From positions 15,744,089 through 15,808,088 of the forward strand of contig NC_065922.1 of NCBI RefSeq assembly GCF_024586455.1: a stretch of 64,000 bases of DNA, read 5' to 3'. A program made the position numbers and the translations under genes. The DNA is from Bactrocera neohumeralis (lineage: Eukaryota; Arthropoda; Insecta; Diptera; Tephritidae). Positions 23,411 through 35,099 of this stretch are shown piece after piece (within the stretch, counting starts at the first letter, position 1; each line of letters starts with the position of its first letter). Under the pieces are notes generated by a model. The model saw only the letters and a program-made list of their open reading frames with translations, made no database searches and was not told the origin of the DNA.

Positions 23411-24585
23411 AGCATATGGTAATTTAAAGACAGACTTGCTCATATAAAATAATCATACAATATTTCAAAAGAAGAAACTCTCAGTGAACCACCCGATACA
23501 AATATGCTCAATATTAGTGTTTTTGATGACTGTGGTAGATGACAGCACTACTACTATACTATTATCTCACATGTCTCATATATGCAAAGGTACATGTGTA
23601 CTAATGAACAACTAAAAGCTATTGGCGTTAGCCTAACTAATCTTAGTCAACGGTGACGTTGGCGAAATCCCCCGCACTCATCTGCCTGCAAATCATACGC
23701 ACGCATGCGTAGCGTAGCGCTTTTGCAATGCTGGCGGGGCTTGTGCTCTCATCCTACCACTTGTCAGTTTGGCCGGTTTCTTGAATAGATCTTCTTCGAA
23801 TACTTCACTGTTAATTATTTGGTTCTACAAGACGTCAGTGGTTTTGTTTTCGCGGATTTTTCATGCCAATACATAGCATATTGACACATGTGTGCGTGTG
23901 TGTGTGTTGATGTTGCTACTATACAATCACTACGCCGCTATTTTTTGTATGAATGAAGCATCTCAACGCTCAAATCCATTGACAGTATCAAATTAGAGTG
24001 ATTTAATTAGCAATCGACATAAAAGCATACAAACACACCTTCAAACACATACACACATATCGATATGGTCCACCAGAAACACCAACTGGTTTCGACAAAA
24101 TTTGTTTATAAGTAATTGTTATGTGATCGCTTTAATTGAGCATCGAAGCGCTGTACTCGCAATTAAGGTTTTCGACTGCCCGACTGGATTTCCATTTGCA
24201 TGCGTGTGTGTGTGTTTATGTTTTTTTGATTAGCAAGCTCAAATTTGATTTATTTTATATCGACGTGAGCACATTATGTTCCATTAGCGGTAAATAAATT
24301 TTATATGTTCACCACTTTAGTAAAAAACTTAAATTAATTAAGTTAAAAAGTTCCTTATTGCACTATAAACCAAAAATAAAAATAAAAAAAATTAAAAGGA
24401 ATTCAGTTCAAAAGTGACCACTTTCCAGAAGTTACTTTGAGGCCACATAATTTTCCTTTTTTGGACAACTAAAGCGAAGTCGCAGAAGGAAGGTTTTATA
24501 GAAAATATCTTTATCTGCCTCTGCGCCTAACATAAAGTTTCATTAAGTGAATTAAAAACCGTTACATCTGGGGAATGGTGTAATT
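23411..24585. other. Intergenic single-copy-like DNA
   Basis: Contains short TG runs (23,887-23,910 and 24,200-24,216) and GC-richer patches near 23,680-23,760. No coding frame, RNA gene or transposon was recognised. Confidence 0.4.
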
Positions 24586-24589
24586 ATCG

Positions 24590-24912
24590 TGTTGTGGGGT
24601 ATATGATTTCCTTTCGTCGGGCCAAACTCTCAGCAAAGGATATTAGACGACGTTATGCGTCGTTTGCGTCTAGCTATTCGTCTGTAATGGACGAAAAGCT
24701 CTTGGTTTCTTCATATTGATAATGCATTAAGTCATACTGCTTTGATTCTTTACGACTTTTTTGCCAAAAACTCAACTCATATCGTTCCGCAACGACCGCA
24801 TTCTTCTGATTCGGCTGCGTACGACTTATGACTATTCAACAACCTTAAAAGGTCTAGTGAGGACGCTGTGTTGACATGTTTAAGGACATTAAAACCGAAT
24901 AAACTTGAAGTT
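24590..24912 (+). pseudogene. Mariner (DD34D) transposase C-terminal fragment
   Basis: Reading with shifts gives DVMRRLRLAIRL, TKSSWFLHIDNALSHTA with the second catalytic Asp, LILYDFFAKNSTHIVPQRP, then SSDSAAYDL, where the third catalytic Asp is expected. This is the C-terminal half of a mariner transposase. Stops and frameshifts break it. It directly abuts a non-LTR fragment starting near 24,926. Confidence 0.75.
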
Positions 24913-24925
24913 CATACCGAAAAAA

Positions 24926-25830
24926 AAACTATTCCGACTGTTCGGAAAATGCGGATGGCTCGAAGATGAACGATGGAGTTGGTGCGGGAATATGCTGTCC
25001 AGAGTTAGACATAAGGCAGCCTTCTAAGTTGCCGGACCACTGCAGTATATTGCAAGTTGAGATCTTTGCTATTGCGAAAGCCACGGAGCTGACCTCTAAA
25101 GCTTCTGCAGTCAATTCCAGAGTCAACATCTACGTAGACAGCCAAGCAGCAAGCGAGGCAGTAACCTGGTATCGCATATCGGCCAGAAGTGCCTTGGGAA
25201 GCAGTGCAGTAGTGGTAAGCGTTGCCAGGAATTCGCTTTTACAGGGTAGCAGGCCACAAAGGCATCGAGGGCAATGAAATAGTGGTCGAGATTATCAATA
25301 ATGGTGTAAGGCTAACATCCGAAAATATGATAAACATTGGGATACCCATGCATTTTCTATACGACAATCTCGACAGAAGCATGGTAAAGTAAGTCAAAAC
25401 CCGATGGAACGAGCTACCTGGGTGTAAAACTGCAAAAGACATGTGCAAAACGGTAGATCGGAAGTACACAAAATTCATATTGGCACTCGATAGAAGAGAC
25501 TTTAGGAACATGATGGGAATACTAACTGGGCACTGTGTGGTGGCGATGCACGCCTGATGGTTTGGGGCTGACAGATCGAGAATACTGTAGGAAATGAAAC
25601 AATTTGAACTTGCCCCGCATTGGTAGGACTACACTGTAAGCACTCGGGGTCCCCACGGTATAAGTAGGTAGTGAGACTGCAGAGCCTGTTAAAATTCGCT
25701 TCAAGCGCTGGCATCCTAAATGATGACTACTTCTCTTGGAGCTAGAAACTGAATTCCATCTGGTATTGCAAAGGACAAAAACTGGTCTATGCGTGGCTTA
25801 TTGGCCAACCAGATTAACCTAATCTAACCT
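24926..25830 (+). mobile_element. Non-LTR retrotransposon: RNase H domain and 3' end
   Basis: An RNase H domain is readable: YSDCSENADGSK and NDGVGAGICCPEL near the first acid, LQVEIFAIAKA with the conserved Glu, and NIYVDSQAASEA with another Asp. The downstream zinc-knuckle-like tail and DARLMVWG/LTDREY region are frame-broken. The end carries aacctaatctaacct at 25,815-25,830. RNase H would remove the RNA strand during target-primed reverse transcription. This is the best copy of the family also seen at 985-1,424. Confidence 0.8.
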
Positions 25831-25925
25831 TTCGAGGATTGGATTAGTGGTGAGAATGCGTTTAATCGCACGGGTATTACTTTGAAGGGGATGAAATTTA
25901 GTGAAGTGTAAAAATTGCTCACTTA

Positions 25926-26412
25926 TAGCATTGACAGACGGCAGCGTTAAACCAGATTAATTGCATTTTTCGGGATTAATTCAGGAGTTACCACAGCTAA
26001 CTCCGTTGCTGAATCTAAAAATAACTTTCAAAATTTTAGGGAGTTTGTGAGATTTTCGTTGGCAACATTGTTAAAAATGGCCAATTTTCATCTATTGTGA
26101 ATGAAATACAAGCAACCCTGACAGCTGTTTATCAAATTCTCAATATAATATCAATAAAACTTCTATGTTATGATGCAGTTTTAAAAATAATGTGTTGATA
26201 TGCTTTTGTAATAAAAAATGGTTTGGTAAAAATTGGTCGGCTAACAACCGTAATGTTTATCTTCTATCAATTTTCATTGAAAATATTATAAAAAGGACAA
26301 TGAGCTGTTTATGAGAGTTTCAAACTCGCATAGCTGCCGTCTGTCTCCTACAAATTTGGATCTGATTAAGTGGGCAGTTAATCCGGATTAACGCTGCCGT
26401 CTGTCAAGGCTA
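25926..26412. mobile_element. 487-bp MITE with TTA target duplication
   Basis: The terminal inverted repeats share TTGACAGACGGCAGCGTTAA exactly (25,931-25,950 and 26,388-26,407). They extend outward through TAGC(A/C) and inward for about 15 more bases with mismatches. The element is flanked by TTA on both sides (25,923-25,925 and 26,413-26,415). A further direct copy of gctgccgtctgtc lies at 26,333. There is no transposase. Three-base TTA duplications are typical of PIF/Harbinger elements; that class is inference. Confidence 0.75.
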
Positions 26413-26415
26413 TTA

Positions 26416-28105
26416 GACTAAAGTGAGAATCAGTATAAAAAATTGGCCGACTATAATATAAGCCTTTCAAGACAAACATTACATATTCCCAAATGTGATA
26501 AGATGTCCAGTTTTTGTCCTAAAGGACATAATACATAATTGACTTCAGTAGATCGCATGAGGTCTATGTTATCTTAAGTGAGTTATATTATTTAACTATA
26601 GTTATCAGGGAGTCATCCTATGGTATCTTAAGTATCATATACTTCTAGTAAACCCACTTTTCTGGCGATGTGCCTATTTCAATCTTTCGATTATACAATA
26701 TCTCCATTATATTCCTTTTATCTTATCCTGGACTATAATACAAGTATTTATCAATGATGCTTTAGTTATTGGTAATTTCCCTCTGACAGCTCATCGCCTG
26801 AAGTAGTTTGTTTATACTCTACTCCTATTTGCGTTTCTCAGTACAAAGCTTTAGCTTTAGCGAACAATTCTTCCATATTTTTCGGGTTTTAATAGGTTCA
26901 TTGGTCCGATGTTTGGTTGGTTTTTCAGAGGTAATTTCCAAAACAATTTTATAGGTTTTCATAAGTCTCGAACTGTCCACTAATTGCCAATTATGATTAT
27001 GCCATCAATTAGCATTATCTGGCTTAAAACTCTTCGCATGAATCTGGAATTAGCCATTAGCAAGATTATAATTTATGAGCACATAAAACATTCATATTTT
27101 CAAATATATTGCTTGCTGAATATTTATAAGGCAAATAAGGCAAGCAAAACAAAAAACATAGTTAGGCGGCTAAATTATCGTTTTATATAAATAAATATTC
27201 ACGCATAAAAGTCAGCGTATAAATTACATAATATTACTGTATTTGTATAAACATTAGGGCTGAAAAAATTAATTAAACATTTTTGATCGATAATTTTTCT
27301 TAGAAAAATTTTATGGAAAAATGTTGAGTTTTGTTGATTGTTTTAGAACCTGTCTTATGCAATTTTGACTTTTTTATTTATGAAAAGAAATGTTAAAACT
27401 TTAAATATGAATTATTTATTCACTTAAAAATTAAATTTTGAAACCAGCTTTTTAAGTAAGGCTTTATAGAATTTTCATAGATGGTATGTAATAAAAAAGC
27501 TATGAAAATTCCATACAGCCTTACTTAAAAAGTCGAATATATTTTGAGAAGTATTAATGATAGCGATTTTGACCTCGGATCTTTTTTGTAGCAAAAAAAA
27601 TTTCCTACAAGTTTGTGATGAACATTTTTTCTATAGCTCTTGTCATTTACGAGATATGTACAAAAAAATGCGAATTTCACGGAAAAATCAGGTTTAGAGC
27701 CCCGTACTACCTCGCCGGTGTGAGTTACGACTTTGTTGCACTGGGCACTTTTGTAGAGTGAATAATTCTGAGAAATATGCGTCTAAAGTCAAAGCGATGC
27801 CATAAAATACCTCTGATCTGTAGGAATTTAAAGAAAAAAATCACGATTGTAGTGTACATATTTCCTATGGAAAATTTTTACAGGCCTTGGTCCAGTTTTT
27901 AATGTTAATATTAAGGTCTAAAATTTTCAGGGAATTTTTTTTAGGGTATTTCCAAGGAAATTTTGTGACGGGACTGAAAAAAATTAATAGTTCAAATAAA
28001 AAAAACACCCTAATATATATATTCCATAGATAATTTTTGTAAGAAAAGAATTCCGAACACCCTTAATATGCAAATAAAAGTACTCTGTCGAGAACGATCC
28101 ACCAA
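26416..28105. other. Intergenic, no gene supported
   Basis: AT-rich DNA with no coding frame above about 70 codons. It includes the long hairpin at 27,448-27,532, listed separately. Confidence 0.4.
27448..27532. repeat. 33-bp inverted repeat (hairpin) with 19-bp loop
   Basis: The left arm 27,448-27,480 and right arm 27,500-27,532 are reverse complements with two mismatches. They begin and end with CTTTTTAAGTAAGGCT / AGCCTTACTTAAAAAG. It could fold as a stable stem in DNA or RNA, or be the end of a transposon. Confidence 0.8.
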
Positions 28106-28109
28106 CTTT

Positions 28110-28660
28110 TGTTTTGGGCACCCTGACCATTGCAGTATTTTCCAAGTGGAAGTAATTGTCATAAAAGTAGCAGTAGTTGCTTGGTGCAGAGTAGTTACTA
28201 TTACACCGATAATATGGCAGCGATATCAGTCTTGACTTCTCTAACTGTATGCTTAAGACTAGTGAAGGGATGTCTCAGCCCTTTAAGGTCCTTTCGGCTT
28301 AGAGTAAATCGAAAGAGGTCTAGTGAGTTCTTTGCCTGTAGCACAGTCCATATCTCAATCATTTTAGGGTTCTAAGTGGACACTGTCTAATCGGTATACT
28401 TGCGGTTCAACTGAACATTTTACCAGTTGTCAGCTGCTTAGAAAAAGATGAGACAGAATTATCTCAACACTTTCTTTTCAAAGTTCCCATCTTTGGCGAA
28501 TCAAGACTACTCGTAAAACACTTTGGTTCTCATACTTTTAGACATCCAGGTTAAATAGCAGAACCACCTAAGCAGATTTGTGATAGGTTCAGGCCGCTTT
28601 GACAATAGTTGATCCAACTACAGGAGTTTTTAACATTATTTAGGACGGAGAGCTATAATT
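28110..28660 (+). mobile_element. Non-LTR retrotransposon remnant (RNase H to 3' end)
   Basis: Starts in an RNase H tract (HCSIFQVEVIVIKVAV-like, with the conserved Glu) and runs, with many stops, to a C-terminal segment shared with 2,137-2,290. It ends just before the mariner at 28,674. Confidence 0.55.
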
Positions 28661-28673
28661 AAATTATAATTAA

Positions 28674-29880
28674 AGGTGATCCAAGTGTAGGTACTTTTCT
28701 CAATAGCCTTTTTTGACAGATCACGCGTTAGTCGTGTCAAGCTGTCATGTTATACATATTTGTTCACTACTGTTTATTATTTCATCGTGGAAAGACTTAC
28801 GCTTGAACAACGTTTAAAAATCGATTTTTTTTTCGCGCGCCTCGCTCAACTTACGATCAACAAAATTGGCCTACTGAGCGTACTATTCGCAACAACATCA
28901 CCCATCTTGGGACCCAGCATTCATTTTTGGATAAAACTCGACCGAATATTTTACGTAAAGCTCGCAGTAAAGAAAATTTAGCAGCCGTAGCTGAGAGTAT
29001 ACACGTAGAGTCGAGATCTTAAATCGAAACGTATAAAATACAGCTGTGCTAGAACTGAAGCCGCTCGACTTTCACAAACGACATCGCTTCGCTCTATGAG
29101 CTCTTGAAAAGTCCCAAGAAAGATCCGACGTTTTCAAGCCAAATTTTGTTCAGCGCTGAGGCCCATTTCTGGCTCAATGGGTATGTAAACAAATAAAATT
29201 GCCACATTTGGAACGAAAACCAACTTGAAGAGATGCTAAAGCTGTCATTTCATCCAACAACGGATTGGTGTGGTCTGTGGGACGGTGAAATCATCGGTCC
29301 ATATTTCTTCAAAAAGGATGCCGGTGAGAACGTACCCGTCAGTGGCGATTGCGCATTGATAACCGACTATTTGATAGCCTGAAATTGAAGTTCGTGATCT
29401 CGGCGACATTTGGTTTCAACAAGACGGCGCCACTTCCCACACATTGCATCAATCAATGGATTTATTGAGAGAACACTTCGGTGAGCAGATAATTTCACGT
29501 TTTGGTCCGGTCGATTGGCCACCAAGATATTGTGATATCACACTGTTAGACTTTTTCCTGTAGGTATATGTAAAGACTAAAGTTTATGCGGACAATCCAG
29601 TTTCGTTTCAGGCAAAAAATCGCGAGTGTCATTCGCTAGTTGCCAGTCGAATTGCTCGAACGAGTCATCGAAAGTTGGACTCAAGGGTAGACCATCTGGG
29701 ACGTAGCCCCGGCCAACATTTGAAAGAGATAATCTCAACAAATACCAATTAATGCTATTTGGAATGATAATAAACATTCCCCATTAAATTTGAAGTTTCT
29801 GTGTTTTTTCCTTAAAAGTAGGGAACCTCGAAATGGGTCACTCGTTAAAATGTTTAATAAATTTTTTCATGAACCACCTT
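28674..29880 (+). mobile_element. DD41D mariner (rosa-like), inactive copy
   Basis: About 1.2 kb. The left end reads AAGGTGATCCAAGTG and the right end, inverted, AAGGTGGTTCATGA. The same 5' end occurs at 35,765 and related internal ends at 42,190-42,545, both on the minus strand. The transposase inside is broken (separate entry). The terminal repeats are short and imperfect, so the outer limits are approximate. Confidence 0.7.
28789..29730 (+). pseudogene. DD41D mariner transposase, broken
   Basis: The N-terminus starts (V)ERLTLEQRLKI and is then deleted. Downstream the frames give NIAAVAES-like, FSAEAHFWLNGYVNK (the first catalytic Asp of the usual FSDEAHFWLNG has become Ala), WCGLWDGEIIGPYFFKKD, IWFQQDGATSHT (second Asp) and RYCDITLLDFFL (third Asp). 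Forty-one residues separate the last two Asp. The W of FLWGYVK has become a stop (TAG). Multiple frameshifts are present. It cannot be active. Confidence 0.8.
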
Positions 29881-31285
29881 GAAGCAAGTAGGCGTTAGGT
29901 AAGTATTATATAAGTAGGGTTTCATAAAAATTGGCAAACGTAATTTTTGCACTCCATTGTCGTCATTTATAAATTTATTTAGGCATCTATGCTTGTCTAA
30001 ATAAATTACTGTTGTCTAAGTGGTTTCGTGCAGAACATCCAATAATACTTAAATCACGATGTTCGACAATTAAGTACATGTTCATGAATAATTTAATTTT
30101 CGAAACATTATTCTTAACAGCAAACCACGTGTCACGGCGCGAATGACATTTTTATCATTTTTGCTTTTAAGTAAAATACCAAATTTATCGCTTACTTAAT
30201 ACTTAACATAAGGCTGAATTAGCCGCAAAAAATGGAACTTAATAAAATCAACAAAATTAATCATTGATGACTTTTTAATCACATCAGCACGAACTTTCGA
30301 AACGAATGGCTGACTATTCGTTTACAAATTTACATAATGAACTTAAGTGAAAGGCGAAGGCTTGCAAAGGTGGCCGGCAAACATGCGCAAACAAATGCAA
30401 ATCTGTGTGTATGTATGGACGTAAGTATGTATGTAAGTGTATGTGTGCCTGGTGACTACTTTTGATAGCAATTAAAGTGACATCACAAAGGCCAAACAAG
30501 AGCGTGATGCGATCGCCATTAATATTCATGCTTTTTTCAACGCCAGAAATCCGCCTTTAACACTGATTCGCAGGGAATTTCCAGCGCCGGCTTAGCAAAG
30601 CATCGCAAAGGCATAGCATGACATGAAAGCCAACACATTGTTTCCCAACACTCAGCAGACACCAAATTGCTGACAGCTAAGCAAAAAATCCCATTGTGCC
30701 ACAATTAGAATGTTAGCAACTGGCAAGTCCCTTAGAACCTGTCAAATCCGGCTGAACATTTTTTTGACTTAATAAAATGAATAACTGTATTGCTGCGAAA
30801 GAATTACTCATCACGAAATCGAATTTGTAAAAATCATGCCTAATTAAACACACCAAAGCAGACGCCTGAAAAATAATAAAACAATAAAAATAAATAATTT
30901 GATTTACTGCTCATTGACAGCTGTCAAGTTTGCACCTTTCGTTCACGCGAATAAAGAAGATCGATATCGCAGAGCATTCATAAAATATATATTTTGAAAT
31001 TTTAGCTGTTTTCTGTTTCGATAAATGGCTATCAGCGTTCGCTGAATCATTTTATGTAGCCTACTGTGTGAAATAATTTAAAAACAGTGGTTACAACAAA
31101 TGAATGGACAAAGAGCATACAATTTTTAATCAAAATGCTGAAAGCCAATGTTTGAATGCTGTAAGAGAAAACTTTTAGGAACACAGGATAATGTTCCTCA
31201 GAATTATGAGTATAAAACTAAATTTAATTTCATTTATAAAACGGTTGTTTTTTGTTTGTTGTTGTAAATAAAATGCTTATGTCAA
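29881..31285. other. Intergenic single-copy-like DNA
   Basis: Mixed composition, GC-richer around 30,540-30,740, without coding frames, RNA genes or transposon matches. It could hold regulatory DNA of a distant gene. Confidence 0.4.
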
Positions 31286-31289
31286 CGAT

Positions 31290-31870
31290 TTTCAGTCCTC
31301 GAAACACTTTTCATAAGCACTTTTTGGGATGGCCTTCAGCTCCTTGAGTGAATTTGGCTTTATCTTTTCTATTGACTAAAAACGGGTTCCCCGAAGCGGC
31401 AATTTCAGTTTGAAGAACAAGGAAAAATCACACGAAGCTAAAGCTGTTGAATACGGTGGTTAATCGCTGGTATTCATTGCGTTTTTGGCTTTGAATTCGG
31501 TCACAATCCCGACTCGATGTGATGGTGCATTATCATCATCTAAAATACATGAATTGTTCTTCCACAACTCCGGCCGTTTTCGACGGATTTTCGCAACCGA
31601 ATGCCTCAATATGGCCAAATAGAACTCATAACCGACCGCCTGGCCCTCTGGAAGAAATTTATAAAGCGCCAAACCACAAATATCGAAAAAAAACTGTGAA
31701 AATCACCTTAATTTTTGAGAGGTTTGGCGTGATTTTTTTGGTTTCGGCTCGTTTTTTTCACTCCATTCCGATGATTGTTGACTTGTTTGCATGTCAAACT
31801 CAAAAGCCCTTGTCTCATCGGCAATTATTATGCTCTCCATTGATGTGGGATCAGATTTCGCATGATCATG
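31290..31870 (-). pseudogene. Mariner (DD34D) transposase fragment
   Basis: On the minus strand: ADETRAFEFDMQTSQQSSEW (first catalytic Asp), KNEPKPKKSRQTSQK, FLPEGQAVGYEFYLAILRHS, KRPELWKNNSCILDDDNAPS (second Asp), EFKAKNAMNTSD, then frame-broken remains of the C-terminus (KDKAKFTQGAEGHPKK, where the family has a SIEKIK..SLKELKAIP stretch). It is opposite in direction to the mariner piece that starts at about 31,880. Confidence 0.8.
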
Positions 31871-31879
31871 CTTGTCCAA

Positions 31880-32190
31880 AGGACCTGTTTACCGTGCTCA
31901 TTTGAAAAAAAAATCGGCTTTATCGGAAAGAGTCGAGCAAGAACGTGTTTCATACTCGAAATATCCACCAACCGAAGTCGCTACTACTGCTTTGGAGCAG
32001 TGTATTGAAGAAGACCGGAATGAGTCTCCATTCATTTTATGGAAGATTTTGCGGAGGGTTCTTGGTATTCAGTTTTACAAAATCCAACTCGTTCAAGAAT
32101 TGAAGTCGAACGACCATCAAGCGTGTCGCACTTGCGATGAAAGGATTAAAGTCACAGATTTGGATTTTCAAAAATTTTTTGTTGTCTATG
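31880..32190 (+). pseudogene. DD41D mariner transposase, N-terminal part
   Basis: The frame reads ECIEEDRNESPF-like, LWKILRRVLGIQFYKIQLV, QELKSNDHQACRT and LDFQK, which matches the region between the DNA-binding domain and the first catalytic Asp in this family. The rest of the protein does not follow directly: a R1-like retrotransposon fragment begins at about 32,227, and a C-terminal mariner piece appears at 33,055. Confidence 0.75.
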
Positions 32191-32226
32191 TTGAGACGAC
32201 GTTAACTGTTCTAAAATTCCTTAATA

Positions 32227-32940
32227 ATGATGGATGGAATCATGTTGAAATTCCTTGAAAATAATGGAACAAAATGTTACAGTCAATCTGCGCCCCAAAA
32301 AGCAGTAAACTACCTAGGCTTAAGACTGGATCCCAGACTAACCTTCTGGGTACAAATCCAGCACGCCGCAGGAAAGGCTGCGAAAATCACCTCCCAACTT
32401 AGCATACTAATGGCCAACATAGAGGGCCCCAGTCAAAAAAGGAGAAAGCAACAAATGTCGACGACAATCAGCGTCCTATTTACGTATCAATATACGAGAG
32501 CAATAGAACAAATAAAGAAAGATACAATGACAAACTGAAAGTGAAGACGGGAGAATGAGAGTTGCGGCAGATGGACGGCCAGACTAACAAAATACCTAAA
32601 TTCATGGACGGGGAAAAGGCCACGGGTACTTCAAAAACTACCTCCACAGAACGGAAATAGTCGCAATACAAGGACGCGACTGAAAACGACGCGACTGAAA
32701 ACGACGCTGAACACACAGTCTTTGAATGTGTGCTATGGAAATGAGAACGCACCGTCATAGAAGATCTGGTTGGCCAAATAAATGCGCACAGTTTAATCAG
32801 CGTCATACTGGAGAGAGAAGCAAACTGGAGAATTATAAAGAAATTCGCAGCAATTTTGCAACGTAGAAAAAGCAGGAAACCTCTGAATGAGAAAAATGTA
32901 ACGACACCCTTAAGTCGTTGTTAAATGTGGTTCCTGGGTG
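32227..32940 (+). mobile_element. R1-like non-LTR retrotransposon 3' fragment
   Basis: The frame reads QKAVNYLGLRLDPRLTFWVQ, AAGKAAKITSQLSILMANIE and GPSQKRRK, then RWTARL-like and EHTVFECVLWKRTVIEDL-like remains. This is the thumb and C-terminal zinc-knuckle part of a R1-like reverse transcriptase. It is 5' truncated, as is usual for non-LTR copies, and frame-broken after about 32,540. Confidence 0.7.
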
Positions 32941-33054
32941 AGCGACCATTACGCTGCTGTGATGACGCAGAAAACATAATCCACCCCCTCACCCGCAAAA
33001 AAACAAAGGGGGACGCTAAAGAGCCATGATTATCAACGTTTTCATGTCTGAATT

Positions 33055-33270
33055 GTAGGATATTGATGTGGATGATCTTTGATTCCAAGAGGACAGCGCT
33101 ACAAGCCACACAGCCAACAAAAAAAAATTATTTAAGGAATCTTTTGGTCAGCGCAAAATATCTCGTTGTGCGTCTGTTGTCATCAGGATCGTGCACTTTA
33201 ACACCGTTGGTGAAAATAGAACTAACGAGATTCTCATTATATGGTATGAAATTCAGTCATCCTTAGGGAG
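33055..33270 (+). pseudogene. DD41D mariner transposase, C-terminal piece
   Basis: Reads DIDVDD followed by FQEDSATSHTAN (second catalytic Asp, in the QQDGATSHT region), then with a shift LLKESFGQRKISRC. It is in the same direction as 31,880-32,190, with the R1-like fragment between them. A central part of the transposase is missing. Confidence 0.65.
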
Positions 33271-34485
33271 TTGTTCAGGAAATAATCATCTTCTAAGTCA
33301 ATACCAAATATGCTCCGTATGAATTTGAAAGTTTAAGTAATACGGATTATTTTGAAGTCTTCAAACTCATATACATATATATATATATATACTATTTTAT
33401 TATTTATATAATCTTGTATACAATGCTTACTGTTTCATTAATTTTTGAACCCACTGTTTATAGTAAGCAATAGTATTTGCAATTTGTGTGGGTTTAACCT
33501 CCAAATTTACCAACTATTGTATATTTCGATATGTACATACATCATATCATACATATCATGTTGATAATACAAATCATGTTGAGCACATAACCTTGCTGGA
33601 CAAATGATTTTATTTGTTTAAGGCAGATCTCAATAATAGATATTTTATGCGAAAACTATTGAACAGCTATAAAACATGAATCATTTGTTGTCATATTTAA
33701 ATATGAATGAGATTATTTGAAAAGGAAACTAATTTTGACAGCTATTGATTGGAAGTTGTCAAATAATGATACCTACAGTCAGACTATTTGGAGATGGAAG
33801 AAACATAAATGGTTGCAGCAGTTCAATATTATTCAACAAAAGTTCGAAAGTTCAGTTTTTGATTTATTAACAAAGAAAACAATAAATATATCGACTGTTT
33901 TATATAATTTTATGAATCAAGATAATAAGATCCACGTAATTGTTGTGTAACGTATGTGAGACCACTATTGTAGGTTGGGCTTAAATTGGCAGTTCTTTGT
34001 TCAATAAATATACATACATATATACAAATTTATATACATTTATTATATACTTATTAATATTTTTAATTCTTTATTTTCTCTAACGGTAAATTATAATCAC
34101 ATTCATTATTTTCAATAATAATTACTCTAAGCTGCTTTTTACTTGTTAAATTGCATAGACAACTTCATTAGCATTAGTTGAATGATTGATGACCAGATTT
34201 TAATGGGTTTTTTGTGGCAGATCAATGACATGAAAAGTAAAATGGATTCTTCAATCGGTAGTAAGTAATATTTAAATGATTAGAGGCAAGTGCAACTAAA
34301 ACTGAAAAAAAAAATCTTCGTAACTGATCGTGAGTTCATTATGTTTTTTGTGGATTTTTTTTTTTGCAGATTAAAAGAAAAAGTATTAATTTAAAATTAC
34401 GACAAATTGCTGTTGATTGTCAAAATTCAATAAAATAGAAAGTACAAGTATATGAAAAAAAGAATAAACGTTAAATTCGACTGCA
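33271..34485. other. Intergenic, no gene supported
   Basis: AT-rich; includes an (AT)n run near 33,376-33,392. Short frames lack motifs. Confidence 0.4.
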
Positions 34486-34489
34486 CGGA

Positions 34490-35000
34490 ATATTATATCT
34501 TCACAAATACAAAACATACCATACAAGAACTTGACTTTGATCGGCCAGCTTGTATGCCAGCTTGTATGGCAGCTATATGTATACTATAGTGGTTGGATCT
34601 GAACAGTTATTCGGAGTTTGTTGCGCGGCCTTGGAAAATAGTACATTTCAAATTTACTGAAGTTACTATGCAAAAAAAAGTTCTCCCTACAAGGAGAGGA
34701 TTTTGACCGATCAGTTTGCATGGCAACTATATGATATAGTTCTAAATTATTTTTTTCGGAGATTGTTTCGTGATTTTGGAAAATAATCTGTGCAAATTTT
34801 CTCTCAAATATCTTGTCATATAAGAAAGTTTTCCATACAGGGTTTTGATTTTTATTGATCAGTTTGTATGGATCTACGGAGTGGAGGGTAATTCCAACAA
34901 ATGAGCAGCTTCTTGAATAGGAAAGAATCTGTGCGAAATTTCAGACCGATTTATTAAAAACTGAGGGACAGGCAGACAGACGGCCACGGTCATTTATATA
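34490..35000 (+). repeat. Dispersed 'tatggcagctatat' repeat, longest copy
   Basis: Internal near-repeats of ttgtatggcagctatat (34,564, 34,718 with changes) alternate with ttggaaaata and agttttccatac words. The end has caaatgagcagcttcttg, aaaactgaggga and caggcagacagacggcc. The last words recur at 54,690-54,770. No protein is encoded. Confidence 0.7.
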
Positions 35001-35099
35001 TTCCTACATTAGAACTGGTCGATTTTTTCTTTAAATAGAGTATGCGCCGAATTTCCTACGGATTATTCTGAACAACATAAGAAACAGCTCTTGAATCTC

